NCBI RefSeq assembly: GCF_002220095.1
Contig: NZ_CP022372.1
Span: forward strand, 4,064,501 to 4,128,500
Origin: Bosea sp. AS-1
GTDB taxonomy: Bacteria > Pseudomonadota > Alphaproteobacteria > Rhizobiales > Beijerinckiaceae
DNA: 64,000 bases
Reading direction: 5' to 3'
Shown here: positions 55,308 through 63,920 of the stretch, piece by piece
How the letters are laid out: each line of letters begins with the position of its first letter
How positions within the stretch are numbered: the first letter of the stretch is position 1
Made by a program: the position numbers and the translations under genes
Notes under the pieces: generated by a model
The model's input: the letters and a program-made list of their open reading frames with translations, nothing else
Told to the model about the DNA's origin: nothing
Database searches by the model: none

Positions 55308-55589
55308 GGCGAGATCTCGTCGGTGACTGCGTTACAGCAGAAAATTTACTTCTATATACGCTCCAGAAAACTCTCTGCAAAAGGAAGTTATTCTATATTT
55401 TGATGCTCTGGCGATACAAACATTCTAGCTCCCTATCCACTTGCCGCGAGATCTGACGGACCGAGACGAATGCTCCAGCAGCCAAGAACAGCGTGCCGTT
55501 CGGCCGTTCATTTGCCGCAAAAGTGATTTCCCCGAAGGCAGAACAGTTCTAGCCTGCGCTGAAGATCCCGCGAGCGACGAGGTGGTGAG
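55308..55589. other. AT-rich divergent intergenic region between the DAACS symporter and corA
   Basis: This 282-base gap is markedly AT-richer than its surroundings between about 55338 and 55430. It holds a promoter for the symporter on the minus strand. I saw no gene. On the plus side, the corA leader (55435-55589) shows no recognisable Mg2+ riboswitch by eye, although structure was not computed. Confidence 0.5.
55353..55380 (-). promoter_or_regulatory. Promoter of the DAACS symporter gene
   Basis: On the minus strand TTGCAG (55380-55375), a 16-base spacer and TATATA (55358-55353). It lies about 45 bases upstream of the symporter ATG. The surrounding A/T-rich stretch may also contain activator sites. 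Confidence 0.55.
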
Positions 55590-56645
55590 ATGTCCGTCTC
55601 GCATATCAGGCTCGCCGCAGTCGCGGCGCCGGAACAAGCCCCCGATCCCGCCGCCGAGCAGGGCCAGGTTCATGCTGCGGGCGTCATCGCCTCCAGTGTC
55701 TATGCCCATGGCGTACGCGTCGCCGATATCCCGGTGGAGGAAGCCGGTGAGTGGGCGCGAAAGGACGATCACGTCGTCTGGATCGGGCTCTTCGAACCGG
55801 AACCCGCCCTGCTCAAATGCGTGCAGCACCAGTTCAACCTGCATCCGCTCGCGGTCGAGGACGCCACGAATGCACATCAGCGGCCCAAGCTCGAGCAATA
55901 TGGCGATGCCCTCTTCGTCGTCGCGCGGACGGCTCAACTGATCGAAGGGCGCATCGCCTTCGGCGAAACGCACGTCTTTCTCGGCCGTGGCTATATCGTC
56001 AGCGTCCGCCATGGCGCCTCGACCTCCTACAAGTCCGTCCGGCAGCATTGGGAGACCTGCCCGACCTCTCTGGCCAAGGGCGAAGACTTCATCCTCTATG
56101 CGATCCTTGATTTCATCGTCGACAACTACATGCCCGTGCTCGAGGCGATCCACGAGGAGGTCGAGGAGATCGAGGACAAAGTCCTCGCCAAGCCGATGGC
56201 GCGCTCCGACATCGAGCGCCTTTACATGCTGCGGCGCGACCTGCTGCGCCTGCGCAACGCGATTATGCCGCTGCTCGATGTCTGCCAGCGCCTCACCAAC
56301 GGCAATGTTCCGCAAGTCCGGCCGACACTTGCGCCGATGTTCCGCGACGTGACCGACCATCTGCGCACCGTGCAGGAGAAGATCGACAGCCTGCGCGAGG
56401 TGTTGGCCTTCGCCTTCGAGGCGAGCCTGCTCGTCGGGCAGAGCCAGGAGAACTCGATCACCAAACGGCTCGCCTCCTGGGCAGCGATCCTGGCCGTTCC
56501 GACCGCAGTCGCGGGCATTTACGGCATGAACTTCAAGAACATGCCGGAACTCGAACTGCATTACGGCTACTACGGCGTGCTGGCGTTCATCGTCGCGTCC
56601 TGCGCCGTGTTGTACTGGCGCTTCAAACGCAATGGCTGGCTGTAG
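55590..56645 (+). CDS. corA: CorA magnesium/cobalt transporter, copy 1
   Basis: A 351-residue pentameric Mg2+ channel. A long cytoplasmic N-domain (VEDATNAHQRPKLEQYGDALFVVARTA) and a long helix with EKIDSLREVLAFAFEASLLVGQSQEN lead to two C-terminal membrane helices. The pore signature is IYGMNFKNMPELEL, and the tail ends RFKRNGWL. Its stop codon abuts the stop of the convergent SLC13 gene (TAGCTA). A second CorA lies 1.8 kb away. Confidence 0.95.
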   Translation: MSVSHIRLAAVAAPEQAPDPAAEQGQVHAAGVIASSVYAHGVRVADIPVEEAGEWARKDDHVVWIGLFEPEPALLKCVQHQFNLHPLAVEDATNAHQRPKLEQYGDALFVVARTAQLIEGRIAFGETHVFLGRGYIVSVRHGASTSYKSVRQHWETCPTSLAKGEDFILYAILDFIVDNYMPVLEAIHEEVEEIEDKVLAKPMARSDIERLYMLRRDLLRLRNAIMPLLDVCQRLTNGNVPQVRPTLAPMFRDVTDHLRTVQEKIDSLREVLAFAFEASLLVGQSQENSITKRLASWAAILAVPTAVAGIYGMNFKNMPELELHYGYYGVLAFIVASCAVLYWRFKRNGWL

Positions 56646-58424
56646 CTAGCGCAACGGCCAGACAAGCAGGATCATCGGCACCGCGAGCAGGATGACGATC
56701 AGCGACAAGGGCGCCCCCAGCCGGGCGTAATCGCTGAACCGATAGCCGCCCGGCCCCATCACGAGCGTGTTGCACTGGTGCCCGATCGGCGTGAGGAAGT
56801 CACAAGCCGCGCCGATCGCCACCGCCATCAGGAAGGCATCGGGATTGTAGCCCAGGTTCCTCGCGAAGCCCGCGCCAATCGGCGCCATCACCAGCACCGT
56901 CGCGGCATTGTTGAGAAACGGCGTCACCGCCATCGCCGCCACCAGGATCAGCGCGACCGCAGCCCAGCCCGGCAGGCCGGCGCCGATCACCGCGAGCCAG
57001 GAGGCGAAGAGATCGGTCGTCCCCGTCGTCCGCAAGGAATCGCTGACCGGGATCAGAGCAGCGAGCATCAGCAGAATCGGCGCATCGATGTTCTGGTAGG
57101 CTTCGCGCAACGGCAGGCAGCGGCAGGCGATGAGCAGCACCGCCGCCGCGAAGAAGATGAACGGAACCGGCGCGAGTCCAGCCGCGAGCGCAGCGACCGC
57201 GGCGAGCGTAATCACGACCGTGAGCACGACGCGCCGCGTCGAGCCAAGCGGCACCAGCCGGTCCGCCAGCGGCAGCAGGCCCATCTCGGAGAGCTTTTCC
57301 GGCAGCAGCTTCTCGTCGCCCTGGATCACGACGATGTCGCCGGCCCTCAACCTGATGTCGCGCAGGCGCTGGCTGAAGCGCTCGCCGGAGCGGCTGATCG
57401 CGATCATGTTGACGCCAAAGCGCCGGTGCAGGCCGAGATCGCCGGCCGATTGCCCGATCAGGGTCGAATCCGGCCCGATGATGGCCTCGGCGATGCGGTC
57501 GGGGTCGAGCGCATCGCCCTTCTGGGTCGGCCGGTCCTTGCCGGTCAGGTCGAGTCCGCCTTCCGCCACGACCCGCTCCAGCACGGCGGCGTCGCCACGC
57601 AGCAGCAGGATATCGCCGGCCCGCAGGCCGGCATCGGGCAGCGGCGCCTGGACACGACGCTCGTCGCGCAGGATCGAGACGATCTCGACAGCGTCTCCGC
57701 CGATCGCCTTGAGATCGGCCACCGTCCCGCCCGCGAGCGGCGACTTCTCTCTGAGCTTGGCCTCGGTCAGGTAGTCCTTGATGTCGATGGCTTGATCGAG
57801 CGAAACCGCGCCGCGCCGGTCGCGCGGCAGCAGGCGATAACCCACGCTGAGAAAGGCACAGCCAGCGAGTGCCACCACGATGCCGACCGGGGCGAAGTCG
57901 AACATGCGGAACGGCTCGCCGCCGAGCTCCTGCCGCACGCGCGCGACGATGACGTTCGGCGAGGTGCCGACCAGCGTCACGATGCCGCCGAGCAGCGAGG
58001 CGAAGGCCATCGGCATCAGGAAGACGGAGGGCGATTTGCCGTCCTTGCGGGCGAGCTGATAGGCGATCGGCAGCATCATCGCGAGCGCCCCGATGTTCTT
58101 GATGATCGCCGACATGATCGCGACGGTGAAAACCAGCAGTGGCACCTGCAATTGGGTGGAAGCCGTGGCCGAATCCAGCTTCGAGAACAGCCTTTCGATG
58201 ATGCGCGAACGGGCGACCGCTGCGCTCAGCACCAGCGCGCTGCCGACGATGATGACGATGTCGTCGGAAAAGCCCTTGAAGGCATCGGCAGCCGGCACGA
58301 GCCCGAGCAACACGGCAGCGAGCAGGGCCAGCATCGCAACCACATCGTAGCGAAGGCGGCCCCACAGGAAGGCCGCCATCATGCCGGCGACGAGGAGGAC
58401 GGAGAGAATCTGCGGCTGGGTCAT
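56646..58424 (-). CDS. SLC13-type anion transporter with two RCK_C (TrkA-C) domains
   Basis: A 592-residue CitMHS/DASS-like permease. An N-terminal permease half (VLSAAVARSRIIERLF, FLMPMAFASLLGGIVTLVGTSPNVIVARVRQ) and a C-terminal half (NNAATVLVMAPIGAGFARNLGYNPDAFLMAVAIGAACDFLTPIGHQCNTLV) flank two RCK_C domains at about residues 215-375. Relatives transport sulfate, dicarboxylates or other anions, and RCK_C domains likely sense a ligand. It lies between two corA genes and is 33 bases downstream of the second one on the same strand. Confidence 0.93.
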   Translation of the reverse strand: MTQPQILSVLLVAGMMAAFLWGRLRYDVVAMLALLAAVLLGLVPAADAFKGFSDDIVIIVGSALVLSAAVARSRIIERLFSKLDSATASTQLQVPLLVFTVAIMSAIIKNIGALAMMLPIAYQLARKDGKSPSVFLMPMAFASLLGGIVTLVGTSPNVIVARVRQELGGEPFRMFDFAPVGIVVALAGCAFLSVGYRLLPRDRRGAVSLDQAIDIKDYLTEAKLREKSPLAGGTVADLKAIGGDAVEIVSILRDERRVQAPLPDAGLRAGDILLLRGDAAVLERVVAEGGLDLTGKDRPTQKGDALDPDRIAEAIIGPDSTLIGQSAGDLGLHRRFGVNMIAISRSGERFSQRLRDIRLRAGDIVVIQGDEKLLPEKLSEMGLLPLADRLVPLGSTRRVVLTVVITLAAVAALAAGLAPVPFIFFAAAVLLIACRCLPLREAYQNIDAPILLMLAALIPVSDSLRTTGTTDLFASWLAVIGAGLPGWAAVALILVAAMAVTPFLNNAATVLVMAPIGAGFARNLGYNPDAFLMAVAIGAACDFLTPIGHQCNTLVMGPGGYRFSDYARLGAPLSLIVILLAVPMILLVWPLR

Positions 58425-58457
58425 CCGGTCGTCAGCGTAGCCTGCTGGACAGTCGCC

Positions 58458-59447
58458 TCACAGCCACTTCTTCCAGCGGAAGAACAGGTAAGGCAGCACC
58501 GCGAAGAGCACCATCGAGACCAGCGCCAGCGGATAGCCCCACTGCCACTCCAACTCCGGCATGGTCTTGAAGTTCATGCCGTAAATCGAGGCGATCAGTG
58601 TCGGCGGCATCAGTGCCACCGAGACGACCGAGAACAGCTTGATGATCTTGTTCTGCTCGATCGAGACGAGGCCGAGCGTCGCATCGAGCATGAACTGCAG
58701 CTTGTTGGAAAGGAAGGTGGCGTGCTCCTCGATGGCCTGCACGTCGCGCACCGCGGAGCGCCACTCGGCCGAGAAGCCGGTCTGCGCCTTTTTCGGCCGG
58801 TTGTAATTGGCCGAGAGGAAGAGCAGCACGCGCTCGATCGACATCATGCTCTCGCGGACATTCGAGATGATGTGCTCGTGCTGGCCGATATGCTGGATCA
58901 CGACCTGATAGACGCCGCCCTGCTCCACATCCTGGGCACGACCCGCAAAGATCCGGCGCGAGGCCATGTCGACCTTGTCGCCGACACCACGCAGCACCTC
59001 GGCGGCACGATCGACGATCGCCTCGATCAATCCGTCGAGCACCGCCTCCGGCTGCTGGCCGCAGCCGCCCGGCTTGGTCGCACGGTTGAGGAAGATGTTG
59101 AAGGCGCCCGGCTCATCATAGCGCACCGTCACCAGCGCCTTCTCGGTGAGGATGAAGGTGACGTCGGCGAGCTTCGGGACGATGCTCTCCGACTGGCAGA
59201 TGACGCGCGCCGTCATGTAATGCGCCCCGTTCTCGGTATAGATGATCTCGGAGGGCTCGAGATCATGCATCTCCTCCCGCGTCGGGATGGAGATGCCGAG
59301 AAGGCCCTCGACGCGCTTGTCCTCTTCCGGAGTCGGGTTGAGCAGGTCGATCCAGATGGCATCGGCGGGCAGGATCTCCCCGGCTCCCGCGACAGCAGCA
59401 CGAAGCTTGTCACGCGAATCCGGGCAGATGCCGTGAATCGTCAGCAT
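58458..59447 (-). CDS. corA: CorA magnesium/cobalt transporter, copy 2
   Basis: A 329-residue CorA. The YGMNFKTMPELEWQWGYPLALVSMV pore and second helix are intact, with the family C-terminus FRWKKWL. The N-domain diverges strongly from copy 1 and resembles the E. coli/Salmonella CorA type (DAIWIDLLNPTPEEDKRVE). The start at 59447 gives the standard N-terminus. It is upstream of the SLC13 gene on the same strand with 33 bases between, so the two may be co-expressed. Confidence 0.95.
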   Translation of the reverse strand: MLTIHGICPDSRDKLRAAVAGAGEILPADAIWIDLLNPTPEEDKRVEGLLGISIPTREEMHDLEPSEIIYTENGAHYMTARVICQSESIVPKLADVTFILTEKALVTVRYDEPGAFNIFLNRATKPGGCGQQPEAVLDGLIEAIVDRAAEVLRGVGDKVDMASRRIFAGRAQDVEQGGVYQVVIQHIGQHEHIISNVRESMMSIERVLLFLSANYNRPKKAQTGFSAEWRSAVRDVQAIEEHATFLSNKLQFMLDATLGLVSIEQNKIIKLFSVVSVALMPPTLIASIYGMNFKTMPELEWQWGYPLALVSMVLFAVLPYLFFRWKKWL

Positions 59448-59526
59448 GGGGCGAATCTCGCTGCACGGTCGGGATGATCGACCTGCAGGAACTCCGATCC
59501 GGAACGCATGTCAAACCGATGACGGC

Positions 59527-60387
59527 TCAGACGCCGCCTTTCACTCCTTGAGGCGGCTTCGAGTCGGCCGGCACGAAGAAATCGGGCATCAGCGGCACGG
59601 ACGGATCGACACGGTAGGGCGTGAAGTCGGTTACGCCTTCGCCTGCCATGAAGCTGTCGTCGATCAGGAAGTTTCCGGAGAATTCGCGCGACGGCTTCGA
59701 GAAGATCATATGGGCGGCGTCGGCCAGGATCTCGGGCGTGCGGCTCGCCTGCACCATCTTGTCGCCGCCAAGCAGGTTCTGGACGGCGGCTGTGGCGATG
59801 GTGGTGCGCGGCCAGAGCGCGTTGACGGCGATGCCCTTCGGCGCCAGCTCGCCAGCAAGGCCGAGCACGCACAGGCTCATGCCGTATTTGGCGATGGAAT
59901 AGGCCAGATGAGGCGCGAACCACTGCGTCTTCATGTCGAGCGGCGGCGACAACATCAGGATATGCGGGTTCTCGGCCTTCTCCAGATGGGAAATCGCGTA
60001 TTTCGAGACCATGAAGGTGCCGCGCGTGTTGATCTGATGCATCAGATCGAAGCGCTTCATGTCAGTCATCTGGGTGTTGCTGAGCTGGATCGCGCTGGCG
60101 TTGTTCACCAGGATGTCGATGCTGCCGAAGGTTTCCGCCGTCTTCGCAATCGCTTCCGCCACGCTCTGCTCGTCGCGGACATCGACCATCAGCGGCAGGC
60201 ATTTGCCGCCGGCTGCCTCGATCTCAGCGGCGGCCGTATAGATCGTGCCGGGCAACTTCGGATGCGGCTCCGCCGTCTTGGCGGCGATAGTGACGTTGGC
60301 GCCATCCTTTGCCGCCTTGATCGCGATCGCGAGGCCGATGCCGCGCGAGCCGCCGGTGATGAAGAGCGTCTTACCCTTGAGCGACAT
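59527..60387 (-). CDS. SDR oxidoreductase, HSDL2-like
   Basis: A 286-residue short-chain dehydrogenase. The cofactor motif TGGSRGIGLAIA (about residues 11-22), NNASAI, and the catalytic AYSIAKYGMS (Tyr-x3-Lys) are present. The following ALWPRTTIATAAVQNLLGG segment is characteristic of the hydroxysteroid dehydrogenase-like 2 group, whose substrates in bacteria are probably fatty-acyl derivatives. It overlaps the next SDR gene by 17 bases on the same strand. Confidence 0.92.
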   Translation of the reverse strand: MSLKGKTLFITGGSRGIGLAIAIKAAKDGANVTIAAKTAEPHPKLPGTIYTAAAEIEAAGGKCLPLMVDVRDEQSVAEAIAKTAETFGSIDILVNNASAIQLSNTQMTDMKRFDLMHQINTRGTFMVSKYAISHLEKAENPHILMLSPPLDMKTQWFAPHLAYSIAKYGMSLCVLGLAGELAPKGIAVNALWPRTTIATAAVQNLLGGDKMVQASRTPEILADAAHMIFSKPSREFSGNFLIDDSFMAGEGVTDFTPYRVDPSVPLMPDFFVPADSKPPQGVKGGV

Positions 60388-61252
60388 CGCCGCCTCCCTG
60401 TTCGTTCGTGATGGTGAAACGGCCCGGCTGGGAGCCATCGCGATCGGTGAAGCCGTAGGAACGCGCCAGATCTGCGACATGCAGCACCTGCCCGGCATGG
60501 CGCGCCACCTCCGGGTCGGCCGCAAGCGCCGCAACGGCGCGGCCGGCATAGAGCGGCGTCTCGGTGGTTTGCGGGCCAAGCCCTGCATCACGGACGCGCT
60601 CGGTCAGGACATGGCCGGGCGAAATTCCCAGTGCGGTGACGCCAAAAGGCTTCAGCTCCTGCGCCATGGCGAAGGTCAGCCGGTTCATCGCGGCCTTTGC
60701 GAGGTCGTAGAAGACATCGCCCAGATAGCTGCCCTCGGTGTCGAAGCTCACCGTGACGATGAGCCCGGAACGTGCCTGCACCATGGCCGGCGCCACGGCC
60801 CGCACCAGCAGCAACTGCGCATAGACGCCGCTCTCGAAACTCTCGCCCAGTCGCGCCACGGGGCGGCGCCAGAACGGCGTGCCGTAACCGGAGCCATCGG
60901 GATAGCGCTCGCCGTCATAGCCTTCGTTCCCGCCCCAGACCGCATCGACGACGCAGTCGAGCCGGCCAAAGCGGCGCAGGGCCCAGGCGACAAGCCCATC
61001 GACCTCGCGCTCGCTGGTATGGTCGCAGCGATAGGGATAGCCCTTGCCGCCGGCGGCTTCGACCTCGCGGGCCGTGTCCTCGAAGGTCTCGGGCCGCTGG
61101 TCGGTATGAGGACCGGCCTCGCTGGAGCGGCCGGTGACGATGACGGTGGCGCCCACCTCGCCCAGCGCCCGCGCGATGCCGCGCCCGAGCCCCCGAGAGG
61201 CGCCCGCGACGAGACAGACGCGGCCGGACAGGGAAGGCTGCATGGCGCTCAT
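60371..61252 (-). CDS. SDR oxidoreductase, DHRS1-like
   Basis: A 293-residue short-chain dehydrogenase. VAGASRGLGRGIARALGEVGATVIVTGRSS (about 13-43) binds NAD(P); YDLAKAAMNRL supplies the Tyr-x3-Lys pair. A long insertion around EGYDGERYPDGSGYGTPFWRRP resembles the DHRS1 branch. It is transcribed ahead of and overlapping the HSDL2-like SDR, suggesting two steps on one substrate. The start is an ATG at 61252; another in-frame ATG lies 3 codons on. Confidence 0.9.
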   Translation of the reverse strand: MSAMQPSLSGRVCLVAGASRGLGRGIARALGEVGATVIVTGRSSEAGPHTDQRPETFEDTAREVEAAGGKGYPYRCDHTSEREVDGLVAWALRRFGRLDCVVDAVWGGNEGYDGERYPDGSGYGTPFWRRPVARLGESFESGVYAQLLLVRAVAPAMVQARSGLIVTVSFDTEGSYLGDVFYDLAKAAMNRLTFAMAQELKPFGVTALGISPGHVLTERVRDAGLGPQTTETPLYAGRAVAALAADPEVARHAGQVLHVADLARSYGFTDRDGSQPGRFTITNEQGGGDVAQG

Positions 61253-61332
61253 GCGCAGGCCATCCGAATCATCGCTGGCCAGGAAGCATCCCCTGCCCTA
61301 TAGCCCCGGTCCCCTCGCAACGGAGCAGCACC

Positions 61333-62127
61333 ATGGACAGAACGGATGTCGCCGCCTGCTGGGAGGCCAATGCCGAAACCTGGACGCGCCATGCCCGCGC
61401 CGGCTACGACCTTTATCGCGACGCGCTGAACACGCCGGTCTTCCTCGCGAATCTGCCGCCCGTCGCGGGCCTGAAGGGCCTCGACATCGGCTGCGGCGAG
61501 GGTTCGAACACGCGCAAGCTCGCCGAGCGCGGTGCGCGGATGACGGCGGTCGACATCGCGCCGACCTTCATCCGCCACGCGCGCGAGGTCGAGGCCAAGG
61601 CACCGCTTGGCATCATCTATCTGGAAGGGGACGGCACTGCCCTGCCCTTCGCTGGCGAGAGCTTCGACTTCGCCACCGCCTTCATGTCGCTGATGGACAT
61701 GCCACGGCAGGACCATGCGCTCGCCGAAGCACGGCGCGTACTCAAGCCCGGCGGTTTCCTGCAGTTCTCGATCCTGCATCCCTGCTTCGCCCCGCCCTAT
61801 CGCAAGGTGCTGCGGGAGGCGGACGGCAGCATCCGCGCCATCGAGGTCGGGCGCTATTTCGACGGCATCGATGGTGAAATCGAGACCTGGCGCTTCGGCG
61901 CGGCCCCAGCCGAGGTCAAGGCCAGTGCCGAGCCCTTCCGCGTGCCGCGCTTTCATCGAACGCTGAGCGACTGGGTCGCGACAATCGTCGCGGCCGGGCT
62001 GACAATCGAGCATATGGCCGAGCCACGCGTCGATGCCGAGACAGCGCGAAGCGTGCCCTATCTGGCCGATACGCATGTCGCGCCGCTGTTCCTGCACATC
62101 CGTGCCCGCAAGGGCGCTACGGCCTGA
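61333..62127 (+). CDS. Class I SAM-dependent methyltransferase
   Basis: A 264-residue methyltransferase. LKGLDIGCGEGSNTRKLAERGARMTAVDIAPTFIRHARE (about residues 46-84) contains the SAM-binding GxGxG motif and acidic loop. FDFATAFMSLMDMPRQDHALAEARRVLKPGG is the Methyltransf_11 core. It is divergent from the SDR pair and converges on the acyl-CoA dehydrogenase gene. The methyl acceptor is unknown. Confidence 0.9.
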   Translation: MDRTDVAACWEANAETWTRHARAGYDLYRDALNTPVFLANLPPVAGLKGLDIGCGEGSNTRKLAERGARMTAVDIAPTFIRHAREVEAKAPLGIIYLEGDGTALPFAGESFDFATAFMSLMDMPRQDHALAEARRVLKPGGFLQFSILHPCFAPPYRKVLREADGSIRAIEVGRYFDGIDGEIETWRFGAAPAEVKASAEPFRVPRFHRTLSDWVATIVAAGLTIEHMAEPRVDAETARSVPYLADTHVAPLFLHIRARKGATA

Positions 62128-62144
62128 ACAGGGCGCGGCTGTCC

Positions 62145-63920
62145 TCACGCCGCGAAGACCGCAGCCGCGTCGGCGATGGCACCGGCGCCTTCCGTCACTG
62201 CCAGCTCGAGCGCAGGGGCCTCGGTCGCGATGCATTCGGCGTAGAAGCGTGCAGTCGCGAGGTCGCCGGTGCCTTCCGCTTCGGAGCGGGTGGCCAGCGC
62301 CTTCTTCGCCAGCCCCGTACCACCCTGCGCCAGCGCGAAAAGCTTGAGATAGGGCGTCGCGCCCGCCAATGCGTCGGCCGGCTTGCCGCCGAGCGCGCCG
62401 AGCATCCACTCCGTCGCGCGCTCCAGGGAATCGACGGCGGCGCCAAGCCGGGCGGCCGCATGACCGAAGCCCGGCGTATTGGCGCGCTCGACCTCACCGA
62501 CGATGTCGCGCATCTCGGCAATCAGCGCATGCACCGCATCGCCCTGCGACAGCGGCAGCTTACGGGTGACGAGATCGATGGCCTGGATGCCGTTGGTGCC
62601 CTCGTAGATCGCAGCGATGCGGGCATCGCGCAGATGCTGGGCCGCGCCGGTCTCCTCGACGAAGCCCATGCCGCCATGGACCTGGATGCCGGTCGAGGCG
62701 ACGTCGATGCCGATATCGGTCGCATAGGCCTTGGCAATGGGCGTCAGGATGGCGGCGCGCTCGGATGCGGCCTTCCGCCTGGCCTCGTCGGTCTCGCGGT
62801 GCGAGCGGTCGAGCGCCTCCGCGACCTGATAGGAGATCGCACGCGCGCCTTGAGTCTTGGCGCGCATGTCCATCAGCATGCGGCGTACGTCCGGGTGGAC
62901 GATGATCGGGCTCATCGGAGCGCCCTTCGGCGCGTCGAGCGCTGTGCCCTGCTTGCGCTCATGGGCAAAGGCCAGCGCGTGCTGATAGGCACGCTCGGCG
63001 ATGGCGACGCCCTGCAGCGCGACGTTGAGCCGGGCATTGTTCATCATCGTGAACATGCAGGCGAGACCGCGGTTCTCCTCGCCGATCAGCCAGCCGATCG
63101 CGCCATCCTTGTCGCCGAAAGCCATGGAGCAGGTCGGCGAGGCATGGATGCCGAGCTTGTGCTCGATGCCGGAGCAGCGCAGGTCGTTGTGAGCGCCGAG
63201 CGAACCATCGGCATTGACCAGGTATTTCGGCACGAGGAAGAGCGAGATGCCACGCGTCCCGGGAGGGGCATCGGGCAGGCGCGCCAGCACGAGATGGACG
63301 ATGTTGTCCGTCAGATCGTGCTCGCCATAGGTGATGAAGATCTTCTGGCCGGTGATGCGATAGGTGCCGTCCGCCACGCGCTCGGCCTTGCTGCGCAGCG
63401 CATTGAGGTCGGAGCCCGCCTGCGGCTCGGTCAGGTTCATCGTGCCCATCCATTCGCCCGAGACGAGCTTGGCGAGATAGGTCTCCTTGAGATGCTCCGA
63501 GCCGTGCGCGTAGAGCGCCTCGATCGCGCCGACGGTCAGCAGCGGGCCGAGCGCAAAGGCGAAGGCGGCCGAGTTCCACATTTCGATGCAGGCCGATTGC
63601 AGCAGCGTCGGCAGGCCCTGCCCGCCATAGGTTTCCGGCGCCGGCAGCGCGTTCCAGCCGGCCTCGGCCCAGGCCTTGTAGGCTTCCTTCCAGCCCGGCG
63701 GCGTCGTGACGGCACCGTCCTTCAACTTCGAGCCGTTGAGATCGCCGACGCGGTTCAGCGGTGCGATCACGTCGGCGGCGAATTTCGCCGCCTCGTCGAG
63801 CACGGCCTCGGCCACGCCGCCTTCGAGCTCAGGCGCCAACCCGTCTGCGATCAGCCGGTCGAGGCCGGCGACATGGCGCATGGTGGAGAGCATGTCCGAA
63901 ACCGGGGCGCGATAGCTCAT
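62145..63920 (-). CDS. Acyl-CoA dehydrogenase (DmdC-like long form)
   Basis: A 591-residue FAD acyl-CoA dehydrogenase. MNLTEPQAGSDLNALRSKAE and the IRITGQKIFITYGEHDLT-like region form the middle FAD domain. The catalytic Glu is expected in IAAIYEGTNGIQAIDLVTRKL, as in FadE and the 3-methylmercaptopropionyl-CoA dehydrogenase DmdC. The length and C-terminal extension fit the DmdC-like group. Whether it acts on sulfur or ordinary fatty-acyl substrates is unknown. The ATG at 63920 is the family start (MSYRAPVSDML). Confidence 0.93.
   Translation of the reverse strand: MSYRAPVSDMLSTMRHVAGLDRLIADGLAPELEGGVAEAVLDEAAKFAADVIAPLNRVGDLNGSKLKDGAVTTPPGWKEAYKAWAEAGWNALPAPETYGGQGLPTLLQSACIEMWNSAAFAFALGPLLTVGAIEALYAHGSEHLKETYLAKLVSGEWMGTMNLTEPQAGSDLNALRSKAERVADGTYRITGQKIFITYGEHDLTDNIVHLVLARLPDAPPGTRGISLFLVPKYLVNADGSLGAHNDLRCSGIEHKLGIHASPTCSMAFGDKDGAIGWLIGEENRGLACMFTMMNNARLNVALQGVAIAERAYQHALAFAHERKQGTALDAPKGAPMSPIIVHPDVRRMLMDMRAKTQGARAISYQVAEALDRSHRETDEARRKAASERAAILTPIAKAYATDIGIDVASTGIQVHGGMGFVEETGAAQHLRDARIAAIYEGTNGIQAIDLVTRKLPLSQGDAVHALIAEMRDIVGEVERANTPGFGHAAARLGAAVDSLERATEWMLGALGGKPADALAGATPYLKLFALAQGGTGLAKKALATRSEAEGTGDLATARFYAECIATEAPALELAVTEGAGAIADAAAVFAA

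Noticed and set aside
56778-59477. 899-codon plus-strand open frame over the SLC13 and CorA genes
   Set aside because: Another GC shadow; it runs through two well-conserved minus-strand genes without any domain of its own.
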